A stretch of 64,000 nucleotides of DNA from Neisseria lactamica NS19 (GTDB lineage: Bacteria > Pseudomonadota > Gammaproteobacteria > Burkholderiales > Neisseriaceae): assembly GCA_000193795.2 (NCBI GenBank), contig AEPI01000028.1:1-64000 (forward strand), read 5' to 3'. Positions 60,247 to 64,000 of the stretch are shown here, piece by piece; position 1 is the stretch's first letter; each line of letters begins with the position of its first letter. The translations under genes were made by a program, and so were the position numbers. The notes under the pieces were generated by a model. That model did no database searches, was not told the origin of the DNA, and worked only from the letters and a program-made list of their open reading frames with translations.

Positions 60247-62094
60247 ATGTACCCACCCTCTCTGAAGCATTCCCTGCCGCTGCTGGCAGCCTTGGTGCTT
60301 GCCGCGTGTTCTTCGACACACGCGCCCGGCGGCAAGACCCCGGCAGACAATATAGAAACTGCCGGTCTTTCGGCAAGCGTTCCCACCCGCCCTGCCGAAC
60401 CCGAAGGAAAAACGCTGGCAGATTACGGCGGCTACCCGTCCGCACTGGATGCAGTGAAACAGAAAAACGATGCGGCAGTCGCCGCCTATTTGGAAAACGC
60501 CGGCGACAGCGCGATGGCGGAAAATGTCCGCAACGAGTGGCTGAAGTCTTTGGGCGCACGCAAACAGTGGACGCTGTTTGCACAGGAATATGCCAAACTC
60601 AAACCTGAAGGGCGCGCCCAAGAAGTCGTGTGTTATGCCGACTTGAAACACAGCGACTATACGCGTGCCGCCGAACTGGTTAAAAATACGGGCAAACTGC
60701 CTTCGGGCTGCACCAAACTGTTGGAACAGGCAGCCGCATCCGGCTTGTTGGACGGCAACAATGCCTGGAGGCGCGTGCGCGGACTGCTGGCCGGCCGCCA
60801 AACGACGGACGCGCGCAACCTTGCAGCCGCATTGGGCAGCCCGTTTGACGGCGGCACACAAGGTTCGCGCGAATACGCCCTGTTGAACGTCATCGGCAAA
60901 GAAGCGCGCAAATCGCCGAATGCCGCCGCCCTGCTGTCCGAAATGGAAAGCGGTTTAAGCCTCGAACAACGCAGTTTCGCGTGGGGCGTATTGGGGCATT
61001 ATCAGTCGCAAAGCCTCAATGTGCCTGCCGCCTTGGACTATTACGGCAAAGTTTCCGACCGCCGCCAACTGACCGACGACCAAATCGAGTGGTACGCCCG
61101 CGCCGCCTTGCGCGCCCAACGTTGGGACGAGCTGGCCTCCGTTATCTCGCATATGCCCGAAAAACTGCAAAAAAGCCCGACCTGGCTCTACTGGCTGGCA
61201 CGCAGCCGCGCCGCAACGGGCAACACGCAAGAGGCGGAAAAACTTTACAAACAGGCGGCAGCGACGGGCAGGAATTTTTATGCGGTGCTGGCAGGGGAAG
61301 AGTTGGGGCGCAAAATCGATACGCGCAACAATGTGCCTGATGCCGGCAAAAACAGCGTCCTCCGTATGGCGGAAGACGGCGCAGTCAAACGCGCGCTGGT
61401 GCTATTCCAAAACAGCCGAACCGCCGGCGATGCGAAAATGCGCCGTCAGGCTCAGGCGGAATGGCGTTTTGCCACACGCGGCTTCGACGAAGACAAGCTG
61501 CTGACCGCCGCGCAAACCGCGTTCGACCACGGTTTTTACGATATGGCGGTCAACAGCGCGGAACGCACCGACCGCAAACTCAACTACACCTTGCGCTATA
61601 TTTCGCCGTTTAAAGACACGGTAATCCGCCACGCGCAAAATGCCGATGTCGATCCGGCTTGGGTTTACGGGCTGATTCGTCAGGAAAGCCGTTTCGTTAT
61701 GGGCGCGCAATCCGGCGTAGGCGCGCAGGGGCTGATGCAGGTCATGCCTGCCACCGCGCGCGAAATCGCCGGCAAAATCGGTATGGATACCGCACAACTT
61801 TACACCGCCGACGGCAATATCCGTATGGGGACGTGGTATATGGCGGACACCAAACGCCGCCTGCAAAACAACGAAGTCCTCGCCACCGCAGGCTATAACG
61901 CTGGTCCCGGCAGGGCGCGCCGATGGCAGGCGGACACGCCCCTCGAAGGCGCGGTATATGCCGAAACCATCCCGTTTTCCGAAACGCGAGACTATGTCAA
62001 AAAAGTGATGACCAATGCCGCCTACTACGCCGCCCTCTTCGGCGCGCCGCACATCCCGCTCAAACAGCGTATGGGCACCGTTCCTGCACGCTGA
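60247..62094 (+). CDS. ltgA: Lipoprotein lytic transglycosylase, Slt70 family
   Basis: The 615-residue protein starts with a lipoprotein signal ending LVLAAC (Cys21), has a long helical superhelix, and a C-terminal SLT domain with IRQESRF (catalytic Glu near 481) and GAQGLMQVMPATA. It cleaves peptidoglycan glycan strands to 1,6-anhydro products. In Neisseria this is LtgA. 376 bp upstream contain two uptake sequences and no gene. Confidence 0.94.
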   Translation: MYPPSLKHSLPLLAALVLAACSSTHAPGGKTPADNIETAGLSASVPTRPAEPEGKTLADYGGYPSALDAVKQKNDAAVAAYLENAGDSAMAENVRNEWLKSLGARKQWTLFAQEYAKLKPEGRAQEVVCYADLKHSDYTRAAELVKNTGKLPSGCTKLLEQAAASGLLDGNNAWRRVRGLLAGRQTTDARNLAAALGSPFDGGTQGSREYALLNVIGKEARKSPNAAALLSEMESGLSLEQRSFAWGVLGHYQSQSLNVPAALDYYGKVSDRRQLTDDQIEWYARAALRAQRWDELASVISHMPEKLQKSPTWLYWLARSRAATGNTQEAEKLYKQAAATGRNFYAVLAGEELGRKIDTRNNVPDAGKNSVLRMAEDGAVKRALVLFQNSRTAGDAKMRRQAQAEWRFATRGFDEDKLLTAAQTAFDHGFYDMAVNSAERTDRKLNYTLRYISPFKDTVIRHAQNADVDPAWVYGLIRQESRFVMGAQSGVGAQGLMQVMPATAREIAGKIGMDTAQLYTADGNIRMGTWYMADTKRRLQNNEVLATAGYNAGPGRARRWQADTPLEGAVYAETIPFSETRDYVKKVMTNAAYYAALFGAPHIPLKQRMGTVPAR

Positions 62095-62101
62095 CGTACC
62101 G

Positions 62102-62142
62102 ATGCCGTCTGAAACCCGCCCGGTCTTTCAGACGGCATTTTT
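62102..62142 (+). terminator. Inverted uptake-sequence terminator after ltgA
   Basis: ATGCCGTCTGAAA and TTTCAGACGGCAT with a T run, 8 bp after the ltgA stop. Confidence 0.85.
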
Positions 62143-62382
62143 ATCCCGAACGGCATTGACGGCGAACCATAAATATAAGACAATCCGAAAATTGTTTTTC
62201 CTGCTTTTTCAAGCAGCTTGACACGGCACAAGCCGACCCGTTAGGAGGTGATGTTTCCGTCACGGCGCGTATCCCGCCGCCGCAAGGCACAGCGATACGG
62301 TAAACCTTCAACACCGTCTGCCCTACCCTTTCCACCGATATGATGGGCAGATGCAACAACCGAATTTATTAAAGGAAATAAA

Positions 62383-62595
62383 ATGCCTGCAATCCGCGTA
62401 AAAGAGAATGAACCATTTGAAGTCGCTATGCGCCGTTTCAAACGCGCCGTAGAAAAAACCGGCCTGCTGACCGAGCTGCGCGCCCGCGAAGCCTACGAAA
62501 AACCGACTACCGAACGCAAACGCAAAAAAGCGGCAGCCGTAAAACGCCTGCAAAAACGCCTGCGCAGCCAACAACTGCCGCCCAAAATGTACTAA
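62383..62595 (+). CDS. rpsU: 30S ribosomal protein S21
   Basis: The 70-residue basic protein begins [20 protein letters not shown] and ends [11 protein letters not shown], the S21 family. It is followed by the YqeY-like gene, the usual rpsU neighbour. AAAGGAAA precedes the ATG. A 240-bp leader follows the ltgA terminator. Confidence 0.97.
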   Translation: MPAIRVKENEPFEVAMRRFKRAVEKTGLLTELRAREAYEKPTTERKRKKAAAVKRLQKRLRSQQLPPKMY

Positions 62596-62726
62596 ACGTT
62601 CAAGTACAGATTACAGGTCAGCCCTGTGATATGAGGACACACCGCAAGACCTGCTCTGCGGTGTGTTTTGCTTTTCAGACGGCATCGAAACCCGCCGTTT
62701 CCATCCGACATCCCAGCGAGGACATT

Positions 62727-63173
62727 ATGAGCCTGAAAATCCGCCTTACCGAAGACATGAAAACCGCGATGCGCGCCAAAGACCAAGTTTCCCTCGGCAC
62801 CATCCGCCTTATCAACGCCGCCGTCAAACAGTTTGAAGTGGACGAACGCACCGAAGCCGACGATGCCAAAATCACCGCCATCCTGACCAAAATGGTCAAA
62901 CAGCGCAAAGACAGCGCGAAAATCTATACTGACGCGGGGCGGCAGGACTTGGCAGACAAAGAAAACGCCGAAATCGAGGTACTGCACCGCTACCTTCCCC
63001 AAATGCTTTCCGCCGGCGAAATCCGTACCGAGGTCGAAGCCGCCGTTGCCGAAACCGGCGCGGCAGGTATGGCGGATATGGGCAAAGTGATGGGCGTATT
63101 GAAAACCCGACTTGCCGGTAAAGCCGATATGGGCGAAGTCAACAAAATCCTGAAAGCCGTGCTGACCGCCTGA
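62727..63173 (+). CDS. GatB/YqeY-domain protein
   Basis: The 148-residue protein has MSLKIRLTEDMKTAMRAKDQ, the helical YqeY domain and GMADMGKVMGVLKTRLAGKADMG. YqeY-like proteins resemble the tRNA-binding part of GatB, but their function is unsettled. GAGGA lies 6 bases before the ATG. Co-directional with rpsU, 131 bp upstream. Confidence 0.9.
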   Translation: MSLKIRLTEDMKTAMRAKDQVSLGTIRLINAAVKQFEVDERTEADDAKITAILTKMVKQRKDSAKIYTDAGRQDLADKENAEIEVLHRYLPQMLSAGEIRTEVEAAVAETGAAGMADMGKVMGVLKTRLAGKADMGEVNKILKAVLTA

Positions 63174-63191
63174 TTGCCCGAATATCGGACA

Positions 63192-63234
63192 AAATGCCGT
63201 CTGAAGCCCGTATCGCAGGTTCAGACGGCATTTT
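63192..63234 (+). terminator. Inverted uptake-sequence terminator after the YqeY-like gene
   Basis: AAATGCCGTCTGAA and TTCAGACGGCATTT with T run, 19 bp after the stop codon. The following 200 bp up to about 63408 hold no gene that I can support. Confidence 0.8.
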
Positions 63235-63447
63235 CAATATCCCAATATCGAATTGACAGGACAACACGGTTTCAATACGCCGAGACGGGTTTTGCCGATA
63301 AACGGATTCCGTTTATGCCCCATCGGATAAAGCTTTGCTTTTTACTTATTTTCAGGCAGCCTTAAAACCACTTACACTTACCTTTTTTGTTTTACCACCT
63401 CTAAACTATGCCCACCATCTCAACCCTACACATCCTCTCACCCAAGC

Positions 63448-64000
63448 TCTATCCCATTACCCAAAACCAATTCAGAAAAACTGAATCAAGATATTTATCG
63501 AGAGGTTCAAAAAATGGGTAACGGCTGATCGGTTGATACCAGTAATCACAGTCATGGGGGAATTACAGCAAGCGTTTCCTTAAAAGATTGGGTAAACAAT
63601 CAAAAACAAAATGGCATTGCCCCAATCAGAAAAGCACGTTTCTATGGTACAGCCACAAATGTGCAGAATGATTACGCCGATGTATTACAGAAAAACGGCT
63701 ATACCTATACGGGTGTAGACGGTAAAACTTATAACAGCGGAGCCTATTCGATTGTGCATGACAAGGATTTTGTGGGGAACAAATGGATACCTTTCTTGCT
63801 AGGAACCAATGACACCACACAAGGTGCATGTAAGGGATTGTGCTATTCGCATAGCAGTTATTTTGCGGAAGTTCCTGAAAAAGGTACAAAAGAATGGGAT
63901 AATTATGTTGAAAAATGGGATACACCAAAAGAAGGGGCAGATGGTAAATATATCAATCATGCAGTTCCAAAATTAGTCAATCCCAATAATCCGAATGGAG
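63448..64000 (+). pseudogene. Decayed exoprotein/toxin fragment running off the window
   Basis: A frame reads SEKLNQDIYREVQKMGNG, meets TGA at 63526-63528, and continues open to the window edge: SVDTSNHSHGGITASVSLKD, then GTATNVQNDYADVLQKNGYT and HDKDFVGNKWIPFLLG. The style (AT-rich, Gly/Asn/Asp-rich, no start signal) resembles polymorphic-toxin or haemagglutinin C-terminal pieces, but no family was recognised. The stop replaces a likely CGA or CAA codon. Confidence 0.5.

Noticed and set aside
63408..63521. A 37-aa frame starting MPTISTLHIL before the right-hand fragment
   Set aside because: No ribosome-binding site, short, and in competition with the better exoprotein-like frame.

Overview
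The window is chromosomal DNA of a Neisseria of the meningitidis/gonorrhoeae/lactamica group. The 10-bp DNA uptake sequence GCCGTCTGAA occurs dozens of times, often as inverted pairs that act as terminators. Three Correia elements (CREE), a dRS3/NIME array, two REP2-like repeats, a complete lgtABCDE lipooligosaccharide (LOS) locus with poly-G tracts, metQ and ltgA all fit. The NIME array and REP2-like repeats lean towards N. meningitidis or N. lactamica rather than N. gonorrhoeae, but I cannot fix the species.

Layout. 0-6.8 kb: end of a membrane protein, argA, a prolyl oligopeptidase, a rhodanese, a Pcm-like methyltransferase, free Met-(R)-sulfoxide reductase, tpiA, secG and tRNA-Leu(GAG). 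6.8-8.6 kb: an apparent remnant of a tRNA-associated element with GGTAAC iteron-like repeats, a HigB/HigA-type toxin-antitoxin pair and a scrap of a second antitoxin. 8.6-16 kb: an M48 lipoprotein peptidase switched by a CCTT repeat (OFF here), leuS, a BamE-like lipoprotein, a YkuD protein, ppk and a short membrane ORF. 16-25.9 kb: dnaN, dnaA, a putative oriC with two DnaA boxes, rpmH-rnpA-yidD-yidC, an RsmI-like methylase, maf, yceD-rpmF, a phosphoribosyltransferase and plsX.

26.0-28.7 kb: an AT-rich island of broken secreted-toxin and immunity cassettes splits plsX from fabH. It holds toxin tails, duplicated lipoproteins, a filamentous-haemagglutinin fragment and a frameshifted gene. 28.9-36.3 kb: fabH, a DUF1294 protein, fabD, msbA, guaA, fabG and ychJ, so fatty acid synthesis genes surround the island. 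36.3-38.5 kb: a candidate small RNA, suhB, a CREE, rsmE and a REP2-like repeat.

38.5-44.6 kb: the lgt locus on the minus strand in the order lgtA-lgtB-fic-lgtC-lgtD-lgtE. A Fic-domain gene lies between lgtB and lgtC. lgtA (10 G) and lgtC (11 G) are out of frame, while lgtD has lost its tract and is fixed in frame. The predicted LOS alpha chain of this sequence therefore stops at lactose. 44.6-55.2 kb: glyS, a YggL-like gene, glyQ and the full F1Fo ATP synthase operon atpIBEFHAGDC. 55.4-63.2 kb: parB, ubiX, a CREE, the methionine importer metNIQ, ltgA, rpsU and a YqeY-like gene. The window ends in another decayed exoprotein fragment with an in-frame stop.
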